A stretch of DNA of 64,000 bases from Rhizobium sp. CSW-27. Lineage in GTDB: Bacteria; Pseudomonadota; Alphaproteobacteria; Rhizobiales; Rhizobiaceae. The stretch covers positions 62,001 through 126,000 of the forward strand of contig NZ_JAHHZO010000006.1 of assembly GCF_018760785.1 (NCBI RefSeq). Reading direction: 5' to 3'. Position 1 is the first letter of the stretch. Each line of letters starts with the position of its first letter. A model generated the notes under the pieces. It had not been told where the DNA came from. It worked only from the letters and a program-made list of their open reading frames with translations, and did no database searches. The position numbers were made by a program, and so were the translations under genes. Below, in pieces: positions 33,142-41,423 of the stretch.

Positions 33142-34053
33142 ATGATGGCGATCTGTTCCATCCTGCCGGATGTCCTGTGCAGCTTTCCGGCGGTCAGCGA
33201 CAGCTACATCCGCATGGCGCGCAAGACGATCGATGACGGCTTTCGCGGCCTGGTGCGACAGTATTCGCACCTGATCGACGCAGTGGTGCAGCCGCTGCAA
33301 ACCTTCCTGAACTTCCTCGAAAGGCTGTTCGTCAATTCGCCATGGATCCTGGTTCTGGCGGCGATGCTGGCGATCGTCTATCTCGCCAGCCGCAGCAGGG
33401 GCATCACGCTCGGCACGGCCGTCGGCATGGTGCTGATCGGCGTCGTCGGGCTCTGGGAGGATACGATGGTGACGCTTGCCATCGTCACGGTGTCCACCCT
33501 CATCGCGATCGTCATCGGCCTGCCGATCGGCATTGTCATGGCGCGTTCGGACCGGGTCCAGTCGGCCATCAACCCGGTGCTCGACGTGATGCAGACGCTG
33601 CCGAGCTTCGTCTACCTGATCCCGGTGGTGGTGATCTTCGGCATCGGCAAGGTGCCGGGCCTGATTGCGGTGGTGATCTATGCCGTGCCGCCGATGATCC
33701 GGCTGACCAATCTCGGCATCCGCCTCGTCGACCGCGACGTGCTGGAGGCGGCCGATGCCTTCGGCTCCTCGCCGGGACAGAAACTCTGGAACGTGCAGAT
33801 GCCGCTGGCGCTGCCCACCATCATGGCCGGCATCAACCAGACGATCATGATGTCGCTCGCCATGGTCGTCGTGGCCTCGATGGTCGGCGTCGGCGGGCTC
33901 GGCAAGAACACGCTGCAGGCGATCAACAACCAGTTCTTCACCTTCGGCTTCCTGAACGGCTTTGCGCTGGTGGCCATCGCCATCATCTTCGACCGCGCCA
34001 GCCAGGCCTTCGGCAAGCGGCTGCAGAAGCACACGGAGGTGATCCATGGCTAG
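33142..34053 (+). CDS. Quaternary-amine ABC transporter, permease (ProW-like)
   Basis: This 303-residue inner-membrane permease of the BinPT family has five to six hydrophobic segments after an amphipathic N-terminus of about 60 residues. The ABC-permease EAA loop is visible as EAADAFGSSPGQKLWNVQMPLALPTIMAGINQ (about residues 200-230). The duplicated ATG at 33142/33145 follows AAGGGG. It overlaps the ATPase gene by eight bases. With the binding protein and ATPase it forms a complete quaternary-amine uptake system. Confidence 0.92.
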   Translation: MMAICSILPDVLCSFPAVSDSYIRMARKTIDDGFRGLVRQYSHLIDAVVQPLQTFLNFLERLFVNSPWILVLAAMLAIVYLASRSRGITLGTAVGMVLIGVVGLWEDTMVTLAIVTVSTLIAIVIGLPIGIVMARSDRVQSAINPVLDVMQTLPSFVYLIPVVVIFGIGKVPGLIAVVIYAVPPMIRLTNLGIRLVDRDVLEAADAFGSSPGQKLWNVQMPLALPTIMAGINQTIMMSLAMVVVASMVGVGGLGKNTLQAINNQFFTFGFLNGFALVAIAIIFDRASQAFGKRLQKHTEVIHG

Positions 34054-35101
34054 TCACGGCATCGAGATCCGCGGCCTTTACAAGATCTTCGGCCCGAACG
34101 GAAAGGCGCATGTCGAGGCGGTGAAAAGCGGGGTGTCCAAGGCCGAGCTGAACGAGCGCCATGCACATGTGCTCGGTCTGAAGGACATCAACATCGCCAT
34201 GCCCGGCGGCTGCATCACCGTCGTGATGGGTCTGTCCGGCTCCGGCAAGTCGACACTGATCCGCCACATCAACCGGCTGATCGAGCCGACCACCGGCGAG
34301 GTGATCTATGACGGCAAGGACATCTGCCGCATGTCGCCGTCGGATCTCCGGGAATTCCGGCGGCACAAGACGGCGATGGTATTCCAGAAATTTGCCCTGC
34401 TGCCGCATCGCACCGTGATGGAAAACACCGTCTACGGCCTCGACATCCAGGGCGTGCCGCGCAGCGAAAGCACGAGGAAGGGGCAGCAGTGGATCGAACG
34501 CGTCGGTCTCGCCGGCTTCGAGAAGCACTATCCGAACCAGTTGTCGGGCGGCATGCAGCAGCGTGTAGGCCTCGCCCGTGCGCTGACCAATGATGCCGAC
34601 ATCCTGTTGATGGACGAGGCCTATTCGGCGCTCGACCCGCTGATCCGGGTCGACATGCAGACGGTGCTGCTGGAGCTGCAGGCAGAACTGAAGAAGACCG
34701 TCGTCTTCATCACCCACGACCTGGACGAGGCGCTGAGGCTCGGTGACAAGATCGCCATCCTGCGCGACGGTGAAGTAATCCAGCAGGGCAGCGGCCAGGA
34801 AATCGTGCTGCGCCCGGCCGACGATTACATCGCCTCCTTCGTCAAGGAGGTGAATCGCGGCCGCGTCATTCAGGTTCAGACGGTGATGACACCGGCGACC
34901 GGGGCGCCGGGCGGCTTCTCGCTACCGAGCGGCACGACACTGGAAACGGCGGCGAAACAGATGACGGCAGCGGGCGTGAGCGTGGCGCAGATCGTCGGAC
35001 GCGATGGTAACCCGATCGGCCAGCTTGACCTGACGACGCTGATTTCGGCCATGGTCACCCCGGTCGGCCATGAGGAGACGGCGTCGATCGCCGCCGAATG
35101 A
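34046..35101 (+). CDS. Quaternary-amine ABC transporter, ATP-binding protein (ProV-like)
   Basis: This 351-residue QAT-family ATPase has Walker A GLSGSGKST (62-70), the QLSGGMQQRVGLARAL signature, Walker B DILLMDEA and the switch H in ITHDLDEAL. An N-terminal extension of about 25 residues typical of ProV (VKSGVSKAELNERH) and a C-terminal region of about 90 residues after the ATPase core are present. The latter resembles a degenerate CBS-type regulatory module. It energises uptake of a quaternary amine. The next gene, a homocysteine methyltransferase, begins 91 bases downstream on the same strand, joining transport to methyl transfer. Confidence 0.93.
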   Translation: MASHGIEIRGLYKIFGPNGKAHVEAVKSGVSKAELNERHAHVLGLKDINIAMPGGCITVVMGLSGSGKSTLIRHINRLIEPTTGEVIYDGKDICRMSPSDLREFRRHKTAMVFQKFALLPHRTVMENTVYGLDIQGVPRSESTRKGQQWIERVGLAGFEKHYPNQLSGGMQQRVGLARALTNDADILLMDEAYSALDPLIRVDMQTVLLELQAELKKTVVFITHDLDEALRLGDKIAILRDGEVIQQGSGQEIVLRPADDYIASFVKEVNRGRVIQVQTVMTPATGAPGGFSLPSGTTLETAAKQMTAAGVSVAQIVGRDGNPIGQLDLTTLISAMVTPVGHEETASIAAE

Positions 35102-35192
35102 CGGGCGGCCCAGCAAGGCTGGCGCAAGGCCGCTCGGCAAAGAGATGGGAGGACCGCCGCACGGGCCGGCGGCCGCGGAGGAAGGCGTTGAC

Positions 35193-36200
35193 ATGAACAA
35201 TCCGCTGCAGGAGCTGCTGGCTCAGAAGGGCGTGCTGCTGGCTGATGGCGCCACCGGCACCAGCCTGTTTGCCATGGGGCTGGAGGCCGGCGAGGCTCCG
35301 GAACTGTGGAACGAAAGCCATCCCGAACGCATCGAGAAGCTGCATCAGGATTTCGTCGATGCCGGCGCCGACATCATCCTTACCAACTCCTTCGGCGGCA
35401 CCCGCCACAGGCTGAAGCTGCATCATGCCCAGGACCGCGTCTTCGACCTGAACCGGCGCGCTGCGGCGATTGCCCGCAGCGTTGCCGACCGCGCGCCGCG
35501 CCGCGTGATCGTTGCCGGCTCCGTCGGCCCGACCGGCGAACTGCTCATTCCGCTCGGCGCGCTGTCCTACGAGGATGCGGTCGCTGCCTTCCGCGAGCAG
35601 ATCGAGGGGCTGAAGGCCGGCGGCGCGGAGATTGCCTGGATCGAAACCATGTCGGCCGCCGATGAAATCCGGGCAGCGGCCGAGGCCGCCGTCGCCGTCG
35701 GCCTGCCCTTCGTCTATACCGCCTCCTTCGATACGGCAGGCCGCACCATGATGGGGCTTTCGCCGCGCGACCTGCCGGACGTGGCAAGCACCGTGGGCGA
35801 TGGCCCCCTCGCCATCGGTGCCAATTGCGGCGTCGGCGCGTCCGACATCCTGGCAAGCCTGCTCGACATGACCGAGGCGGCGCCAAACACCACCATCGTC
35901 GTCAAGGGCAATTGCGGCATTCCGGAATTTCGCGGCACGGAGATCCACTATTCGGGCACGCCGCCGCTGATGGCGGATTACGCGCGGCTGGCGCGCGACG
36001 CCGGCGCCCGCATCATCGGCGGCTGCTGCGGCACCTCCTGCGGGCATCTTGCCGCCATGCGCGCAGCCCTTGACGGGCATACACCCGGCCCCCGCCCCAC
36101 CATCGAAACGATCGTGGAACGGATCGGCCCCTTGCGCAACAAGACCGCCAGCGAGACCGGCGGCGAAGCGGGGCGCGAACGGCGCCGCCGCAGGACCTGA
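35193..36200 (+). CDS. Homocysteine S-methyltransferase family protein (MetH N-terminal-domain-like / BHMT-like)
   Basis: This 335-residue protein is built on the zinc-dependent homocysteine-binding TIM barrel shared by BHMT and the first domain of MetH. DGATGTSLFAMGL opens the barrel, and the zinc ligands are the Cys of GANCGVG (about residue 211) and the Cys pair of GGCCGTS (about 276-277). It has no B12, folate or activation domains, so methyl groups must come from separate proteins. The corrinoid and pterin modules are encoded nearby, giving a split methionine synthase. The last 13 residues are an Arg-rich tail (GGEAGRERRRRRT). The start has GGAGGAAGG upstream. Confidence 0.9.
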   Translation: MNNPLQELLAQKGVLLADGATGTSLFAMGLEAGEAPELWNESHPERIEKLHQDFVDAGADIILTNSFGGTRHRLKLHHAQDRVFDLNRRAAAIARSVADRAPRRVIVAGSVGPTGELLIPLGALSYEDAVAAFREQIEGLKAGGAEIAWIETMSAADEIRAAAEAAVAVGLPFVYTASFDTAGRTMMGLSPRDLPDVASTVGDGPLAIGANCGVGASDILASLLDMTEAAPNTTIVVKGNCGIPEFRGTEIHYSGTPPLMADYARLARDAGARIIGGCCGTSCGHLAAMRAALDGHTPGPRPTIETIVERIGPLRNKTASETGGEAGRERRRRRT

Positions 36201-36212
36201 CGTGAGACGAGC

Positions 36213-36563
36213 ATGAGCACAGCATCCACCGTGGCAACCCGTGAAACCGTCGCCGAGGCTCTGGGCGGCATGGCCGGCGACAACCAGTCCTGGCTGCAGC
36301 TGATGATGGAAAACCCGCTGAGCGACGACGCACTGCTGGACGGGCTGCATCTTTACCTGCACCGCGCCTCCGAAGGCCGCTTCCTCAACACCCTGAAGCT
36401 GCAGAAATGCGGTGAATGGCTGGGGAATACGGCTCCCGGCCGGCTGCAGATCCGCCTGATGGAAGCGGCACGCTCCAGCCAGCACCCGGCCTTTCTCGCC
36501 TTCCGCGAGGGCCTGTCTCGCTCCGGCGGCATGGCGCGTGCCTATCCGAAGGCCCGCGTCTGA
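36213..36563 (+). CDS. Hypothetical protein in the methyl-transfer cluster
   Basis: This 116-residue protein starts 12 bases after the homocysteine methyltransferase stop. It is predicted mostly helical, with no signal peptide, cysteine cluster or membrane segment (one Cys, in LQKCGEWLG). Landmarks are NQSWLQLMMENPLSDDALLDGL and a C-terminal basic stretch. I do not recognise the family. The tight spacing and shared strand indicate co-expression with the methyltransferase, so a role as an accessory or adaptor in corrinoid methyl transfer is a reasonable guess. Confidence 0.75.
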   Translation: MSTASTVATRETVAEALGGMAGDNQSWLQLMMENPLSDDALLDGLHLYLHRASEGRFLNTLKLQKCGEWLGNTAPGRLQIRLMEAARSSQHPAFLAFREGLSRSGGMARAYPKARV

Positions 36564-36734
36564 GGCAGTTCGCGATTGACGCTGCCGCGTGATCCGTCGG
36601 GCAAAGGCCTCTGCCCTTCCCCGACGGCTCTTCATGGCTGCGTGTCAGCGGCCGTGAGGCCGCCAGATTTCCTTCTGGATGGTATCGGCCACCTGGGCGG
36701 CCCCGCCTTGCTCCCTGGCGGCATCGGGCTCCCT

Positions 36735-38303
36735 TCAAGTGAAGGCGTCGGGCATGCTTTCCTTGCGCTTGGCGATGAAGGCCAGCAGCGCCTCATCGAT
36801 GGCAGGATCGAGCGGCGGCGCCTCGTAGGCCTCCAGCCAGACGCGGCACATGCTGTTGGCGCGCTCCTCGATCCGCTTTGCGCCCTCGATTTCCCACTGC
36901 TCGAAGGAATTGTTGTCGGAGAGCGCCGACCGATAGAAGGCCGTCTGGAAATTTGCCTGCGTATGGGCGCAGCCGAGATAATGCGCGCCAGGGCCCACCT
37001 CGCGGATCGCCGCCAGTGCCTGCCCCTCCGTCGACAGGTCCACGCCCTCCGCCATCTTCTGCAGCATGCCGAGCTGGTCCTGGTCGATCATGAACTTCTC
37101 ATAGGAAGAGACCAGACCGCCTTCCAGCCAGCCTGCCGCATGCAGCACGAAATTGGTGCCGGCCAGCAGCGTGGTGTTGAGCGTATTGGCGCTTTCAAAG
37201 GCGGCCTGCGCATCCGGCACCTTGGAGCCGCACAGTGCGCCGCCGGTACGGAAGGGAAGCCCCATGCGCCGGGCAAGCTGCGCCGCGCCATAGGAAACCA
37301 GCGAGGGTTCGGGAGTGCCGAAGGTCGGCGCGCCGGATTGCATGGAGATCGAGGCCGCAAACGTGCCGAACAGCACCGGCGCGCCGGGACGGATCAGCTG
37401 CGTGAAAGCAGCCCCCGCCAGCACCTCGGCGAGAATCTGCGTCAGCGTGCCCGCCACCGTCACCGGGCTCATCGCGCCGGAGAGGATGAAGGGGGAGAGA
37501 ACGCAGGCCTGGTTGTGGCGGGCATAGACCTTGGCCGCGCCGAGCATGGTCTGGTCGAACACCATCGGCGAATTGACGTTGATGAGGTTCAAAAGCACGG
37601 TATTGTTCTCGACGAAGTCGTCGCCGAACAGGATCTTGCACATGGCGACAGAATCCGCCGCCCGCTCCGGTGCGGTGACCGAGCCCATGAACGGCTTGTC
37701 GGAATATTTGATGTGGCTGTAGACCATGTCGAAATGCCGTTTGTTGACGGCGATGTCGACCGGCTCGCAGACGGTGCCGCCCGAATGGTGCATCGAGGGC
37801 GCCATATAGGCCAGCTTCACGAAATTGCGGAAATCCTCGATCGTCGCATAGCGGCGGTTGCCGTCGAGATCGCGCACGAAGGGCGGGCCGTAGACGGGCG
37901 CGAAGATGGTCGCCTTGCCGCCGATCTGCACGCTGCGGGCAGGATTGCGGGCGTGCTGGGTGAAGACAGAGGGCGCCGTCTTGAGCAGTTCGCGGCAGAG
38001 ACCCTTCGGAAAATGCACCCGCTGGCCGCGCACATCCGCACCGGCCGCGCGCCAGAGCGCCAGCGCTTCCTCGTCATCGCGAAATTCGATGCCGATCTCT
38101 TCCATGATGGTGTCGGCATTGGCCTCGATCAGCGAAAGCCCCTCCTCGTCCAGCACCTCGTAGACGCCGATGCGGCGCATGATGAAGGGCATGGAGGGGG
38201 AAGGGCCGCTGCCGCCGCGTGCCGCGCGCCGTGCGGCCGATCCGCGTTCGCCGCGCCCCCGACGTCCGCCCTGGCCCTCCTCGGTCTGATTGCTTGCGTC
38301 CAT
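36735..38303 (-). CDS. MttB-family (non-pyrrolysine) quaternary amine:corrinoid methyltransferase
   Basis: This 522-residue member of the trimethylamine methyltransferase MttB superfamily (COG5598) has no in-frame amber codon, so it is the pyrrolysine-free type. Characterised members of that type demethylate glycine betaine (MtgB), proline betaine or carnitine. Family landmarks are EEIGIEFRDDEEALALWR, GGTVCEPVDIA and HAAGWLEGGLVSSYEKF. The first 33 residues are an unusual Arg/Gly-rich extension (GRRGRGERGSAARRAARGG). The ATG at 38303 has GAGGAGG upstream. It is transcribed away from the corrinoid protein gene, with 259 bases between. It likely transfers a methyl group from an imported quaternary amine to that corrinoid protein. 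Confidence 0.92.
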   Translation of the reverse strand: MDASNQTEEGQGGRRGRGERGSAARRAARGGSGPSPSMPFIMRRIGVYEVLDEEGLSLIEANADTIMEEIGIEFRDDEEALALWRAAGADVRGQRVHFPKGLCRELLKTAPSVFTQHARNPARSVQIGGKATIFAPVYGPPFVRDLDGNRRYATIEDFRNFVKLAYMAPSMHHSGGTVCEPVDIAVNKRHFDMVYSHIKYSDKPFMGSVTAPERAADSVAMCKILFGDDFVENNTVLLNLINVNSPMVFDQTMLGAAKVYARHNQACVLSPFILSGAMSPVTVAGTLTQILAEVLAGAAFTQLIRPGAPVLFGTFAASISMQSGAPTFGTPEPSLVSYGAAQLARRMGLPFRTGGALCGSKVPDAQAAFESANTLNTTLLAGTNFVLHAAGWLEGGLVSSYEKFMIDQDQLGMLQKMAEGVDLSTEGQALAAIREVGPGAHYLGCAHTQANFQTAFYRSALSDNNSFEQWEIEGAKRIEERANSMCRVWLEAYEAPPLDPAIDEALLAFIAKRKESMPDAFT

Positions 38304-38401
38304 GCTGGTTCCTCCTCACAGGCTTCCTCGGGATCGACGATAGTGCCATGGTAGGCGAGTGTCCGGCAAACAAAGGTCCATCTGCGGCACCGTATGGTTG
38401 A

Positions 38402-38420
38402 GAACGGACATCAACCGTTC
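38402..38420. promoter_or_regulatory. Inverted repeat between mttB-like and corrinoid-protein genes
   Basis: GAACGG-N7-CCGTTC is a perfect six-base inverted repeat in the middle of the 259-base divergent region, well placed for a regulator controlling both genes. Which regulator binds is unknown; the GlxA/GbdR-type and LysR proteins encoded downstream are candidates. Confidence 0.4.
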
Positions 38421-38562
38421 CAATTGCGTCGCGAATGATGGGGGCGCCGTCGCATTCACGCTGAAAAATCGACACAACATGCAGTTACACTGCTGTTATG
38501 GGCAGTCTGGAGGAGTCTCTGCCCATTGCCTGCATCGCGATCTCCAACCCGTGGAGCTACCC

Positions 38563-39261
38563 ATGTCCGATGATGAGATCATTCTGTCCGAACTGTCCGA
38601 CGAAGAGCTTGTGCAGCAGATGCACGACGATCTCTATGACGGGCTGAAGGAGGAGATCGAGGAAGCCACGCATATTCTTCTCGACCGCGGCTGGACGCCC
38701 TACGACATCCTGACAAAGGCCCTGGTCGAGGGCATGCGGATCGTCGGCATCGATTTTCGCGACGGCATTCTGTTCGTGCCGGAGGTTCTGCTGTCCGCCA
38801 ATGCCATGAAGGCCGGCATGACGATCCTCAGGCCGCTTCTCGTCGAAACCGGCGCGCCGAAGCTCGGCAAGATGGTGATCGGCACCGTCAAGGGCGATAT
38901 TCACGACATCGGCAAGAACCTGGTCGGCATGATGATGGAAGGCGCCGGCTTCGATGTGGTCGATCTCGGCATCAACAATCCGGTCGAGAACTATCTCGAT
39001 GCGCTCGAACGCGAAAAGCCCGACATTCTTGGCATGTCGGCGCTTCTGACCACCACCATGCCCTACATGAAGGTCGTGATCGACACGCTGAAGGAAAAGG
39101 GAATTCGCGACGACTATATCGTCATGGTCGGGGGCGCGCCGCTGAACGAGGAATTCGGCAAGGCGATCGGCGCGGATGCCTATTGCCGCGATGCGGCGGT
39201 GGCGGTGGAAACCGCCAAGGACTTCATTCGCCGCAAGCATAACCAGCTCGCGGCCGGCTGA
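38563..39261 (+). CDS. Corrinoid (B12-binding) methyl-carrier protein, MttC/MtgC-like
   Basis: This 232-residue protein has an N-terminal helical cap (B12-binding_2, residues about 15-95, with LLDRGWTPYDILTKALVEGM) and a C-terminal Rossmann B12-binding domain. It has the base-off/His-on motif D-x-H-x-x-G at DIHDIGKN (H114 predicted as the lower cobalt ligand) and a downstream GGAPLN loop. It would accept a methyl group from the MttB-like enzyme and pass it to homocysteine or THF. The ATG at 38563 has GGAG upstream; a longer open frame lacks family sequence. It ends near a GC-rich hairpin. Confidence 0.93.
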   Translation: MSDDEIILSELSDEELVQQMHDDLYDGLKEEIEEATHILLDRGWTPYDILTKALVEGMRIVGIDFRDGILFVPEVLLSANAMKAGMTILRPLLVETGAPKLGKMVIGTVKGDIHDIGKNLVGMMMEGAGFDVVDLGINNPVENYLDALEREKPDILGMSALLTTTMPYMKVVIDTLKEKGIRDDYIVMVGGAPLNEEFGKAIGADAYCRDAAVAVETAKDFIRRKHNQLAAG

Positions 39262-39266
39262 CAGGA

Positions 39267-39289
39267 AAGCCGGCCGACTGGCCGGCCTT
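39267..39289. terminator. Candidate hairpin between convergent genes
   Basis: A GC-rich inverted repeat (GCCGGCC/GGCCGGC with a short loop) lies in the 49 bases between the converging corrinoid-protein and entericidin-like genes. There is no clear T-run, so it is a weak terminator candidate. Confidence 0.35.
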
Positions 39290-39310
39290 CCCTGCCGCTT
39301 CCGGCAACGA

Positions 39311-39469
39311 TCAGTTGGCGGCCCGCTCGACGCGGCGGCCGGCATCCTGCGTGGCATTCACGGTATTGGCGGTATCCTGGCCCATGCCGCGGATGGTATT
39401 GCCGCAGGACGAGAGCGAAAGCGCGGTGGCGAAGAGGGCGGCGATTACGGTGAAGGTCTTGGCCGTCAT
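39311..39469 (-). CDS. Entericidin-like small lipoprotein
   Basis: This 52-residue lipoprotein begins MTAKTFTVIAALFATALSLS, with a lipobox ending in S-S-C (Cys at residue 22). A mature part of about 30 residues containing GNTIRGMGQDTANTVNATQDAG is typical of the entericidin EcnA/EcnB family, which are toxin-antidote-like membrane lipoproteins under stationary-phase control. It is a single copy without a second entericidin beside it. Its start codon lies only about 30 bases from the oppositely oriented DUF1638 gene, so their 5' ends overlap or nearly so. Confidence 0.85.
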   Translation of the reverse strand: MTAKTFTVIAALFATALSLSSCGNTIRGMGQDTANTVNATQDAGRRVERAAN

Positions 39470-39501
39470 AGGTGTCAACTCCAGTGAATTGGGACAGGAT
39501 C

Positions 39502-40125
39502 GTGTCGGAAACAGCATTTCCGCCTGTGCAACGTTCCAGAGGCAAAAAGGTTCACGTGATTGCGTGCGGAGCGATCGCGCGTGAAATTCTGGCCGTGATG
39601 CAGCAGCAGGGGCTGGAGCACATCGACCTGCACTGCCTGCCTGCCATCTGGCATGCCTTTCCGCAGAAGATCGTGCCGGGCCTGAGACAGGCCGTGGCGG
39701 AGGCACGGGCAGCCGGTTTCGAGGAAATCTTCTTTGCTTATGCCGATTGCGGCACCGGCGGCGAGATCGACCGGCTGTGCGAAAGCGAGGGCATCCGGCG
39801 CATCGAGGGCCCGCACTGCTATTCGTTTTTCTCCGGCAACGACCGGTTTGCGGCCCGCGCCGAGGAGGACCTGACCTGCTTCTTTCTCACCGATTTCCTC
39901 GCGCGCCAGTTCGATGCCTTCGTCATCGAGCCGCTCGGGCTCGACCGCCATCCCGAGCTTCGCGACATGTATTTCGGCAATTACAGCAAGCTTGTCTACC
40001 TCGCACAGGAAGAGGATGAAGCACTGCAGGCAAAGGCAAGGGCGGCTGCAGAACGTCTCGGCCTCGCCTACGAGTATCGCTTCACGGGATTTGGCGATCT
40101 TATAAAAGCTATGGCTTTCACTTAA
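39502..40125 (+). CDS. DUF1638 domain-containing protein
   Basis: This protein of about 207 residues falls in the DUF1638 family. The conserved opening KVHVIACGAIAREILAVM is followed by Cys/His-containing segments (DLHCLPAIWHAFPQKI, YADCGTGGEID, GPHCYSFFSG). These give three Cys and several His that could bind a metal or corrinoid. DUF1638 genes are often found beside corrinoid methyltransferases, but the function is unknown to me. No ATG fits: GTG codons at 39472, 39484 and 39502 are possible, and I list the last one tentatively. It belongs with the methyl-transfer genes by position. Confidence 0.8.
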   Translation: MSETAFPPVQRSRGKKVHVIACGAIAREILAVMQQQGLEHIDLHCLPAIWHAFPQKIVPGLRQAVAEARAAGFEEIFFAYADCGTGGEIDRLCESEGIRRIEGPHCYSFFSGNDRFAARAEEDLTCFFLTDFLARQFDAFVIEPLGLDRHPELRDMYFGNYSKLVYLAQEEDEALQAKARAAAERLGLAYEYRFTGFGDLIKAMAFT

Positions 40126-40181
40126 CTTTTTTTTCCAAAGCGACGCCTATATGTTCCGCCGATCAAGACGAGCGGGACACC

Positions 40182-40958
40182 ATGCCGGACACACGCAACG
40201 CGAAAGTAATCCTGATGACCTCCGGGGGCCTGATCCCGCAGATCATGATCAATGCTCTTGCCCGGCAGTTTCCCAATCTTCAGGTCATCCAGGAAAACTA
40301 CGAGACGAAGCGCGAGATCTTTCGTCGCCGCGCCCGAAGGCTGGGGCGTCTGACGGCGCTCGGACAGCTGGCGACGATGAGCCTGTCGCGGCTCGGCAAG
40401 AATTTCGCCATGCGCCGCATGGAGGAGATCCTTGATGAATACAAGCTCTGGGCCGGGGAGAACCGGAGCGTGCCGGTGACGCGGGTGGCGACACTGAACA
40501 GCAAGGACACCCAGGCGCTGCTACAGAAGATGCAGCCGGATGTCGTCTTCCTGATCTCCTGCCGCCCGCTGTCGCGCGGCCTGCTGGCCTCGATCCGCTG
40601 CCCGCTGCTGAACTTCCATGCCGGCATCAACCCCGCCTATCGCGGCCAGATGGGCGGCTACTGGTCGCGGGTGGAGCGCGACGAGGAGAATTTCGGTGCC
40701 ACGGTGCATCTGGTCGATATCGGCATCGATACCGGCGACACCCTCTACGAGGTGCGGGTGACGCCGTCGCGCCACGACACGATCGCGACCTATCCCCTGC
40801 TGCTGACGGCGGCCGGCACCGGCATTGCGATCAAGGCCATAGAGGATGCGCTCAACGGCACGATGCAGCCGCGTCGACCCACCGGACGCTCCGTCCTTCG
40901 ATTTCCGCCGCCCGTCTGGACATATCTCTATCACGGCCTGACGCGGGGCATCTGGTAG
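40182..40958 (+). CDS. Formyltransferase family protein
   Basis: This 258-residue protein has a formyl-transferase (GART/Fmt-like) core. The catalytic Asn and His are in LLNFHAGINPAYRG (about residues 142-155), and the catalytic Asp is in VHLVDIGIDTGDTLYE (about 180-195). The N-terminal part is atypical, with a basic helical stretch (RRRARRLGRLTALG), and it lacks the C-terminal domain of Fmt, so it is not methionyl-tRNA formyltransferase. It may use 10-formyl-THF to formylate a sugar amine or another small molecule. Its place inside a one-carbon cluster is suggestive. It starts 56 bases after the DUF1638 stop. Confidence 0.82.
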   Translation: MPDTRNAKVILMTSGGLIPQIMINALARQFPNLQVIQENYETKREIFRRRARRLGRLTALGQLATMSLSRLGKNFAMRRMEEILDEYKLWAGENRSVPVTRVATLNSKDTQALLQKMQPDVVFLISCRPLSRGLLASIRCPLLNFHAGINPAYRGQMGGYWSRVERDEENFGATVHLVDIGIDTGDTLYEVRVTPSRHDTIATYPLLLTAAGTGIAIKAIEDALNGTMQPRRPTGRSVLRFPPPVWTYLYHGLTRGIW

Positions 40959-41063
40959 GCTTGTTGCGGCGGATTTCGCCCGTTTGCGCCACCGGGCGTC
41001 GCGGCGAGCGCAGTCCGGCCGCATCGGCACATGCATTCTTGCCCGTGAGGGAGGAGAAAGCGC

Positions 41064-41366
41064 ATGGCCGATCGGATTGTTGTCTACTGGCGTGACATAC
41101 CGGCCCAGGTGATCATCCGGCAGGGCCGCAAGACCGCCAAGCGCGCGCTTTCCCTTCGCTTTACCGAGGCCATCGACATGTGCGCCATGCGCACCGGCGC
41201 GGCCGAAACCGACGCCTATCTGGCCGAATGGCGCAAGGGCGAGCCCGACCCGGTTTCCGACGATCTGGAAGCGGAGGCGGACCGCGCGGTGGCGGATCTC
41301 GAAAGCAGTTACGATCAGGAACGGCTTGTGGCGCTTGTGAAGGCAGGCGGGCGCGAACCGGCGTGA
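41064..41366 (+). CDS. Virulence-factor family small protein
   Basis: This 100-residue protein opens MADRIVVYWRDIPAQVIIRQ, followed by KTAKRALSLRFTEAIDMCAMR and DAYLAEWRK. It matches the short family listed as virulence factor in Pfam (recalled, not searched). Despite the name, members recur beside pterin- and corrinoid-methyltransferase genes. It has no signal peptide or membrane segment and a single Cys. It has GGGAGGAG upstream and starts 57 bases before the methyltetrahydrofolate methyltransferase gene, so the pair are likely co-transcribed. Confidence 0.82.
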   Translation: MADRIVVYWRDIPAQVIIRQGRKTAKRALSLRFTEAIDMCAMRTGAAETDAYLAEWRKGEPDPVSDDLEAEADRAVADLESSYDQERLVALVKAGGREPA

Positions 41367-41423
41367 GGCAGGCGGCCGGCCGCGAGCGCGCCCGGTCGAT
41401 CCCATCTGGAGGCAAGGCTTGAA

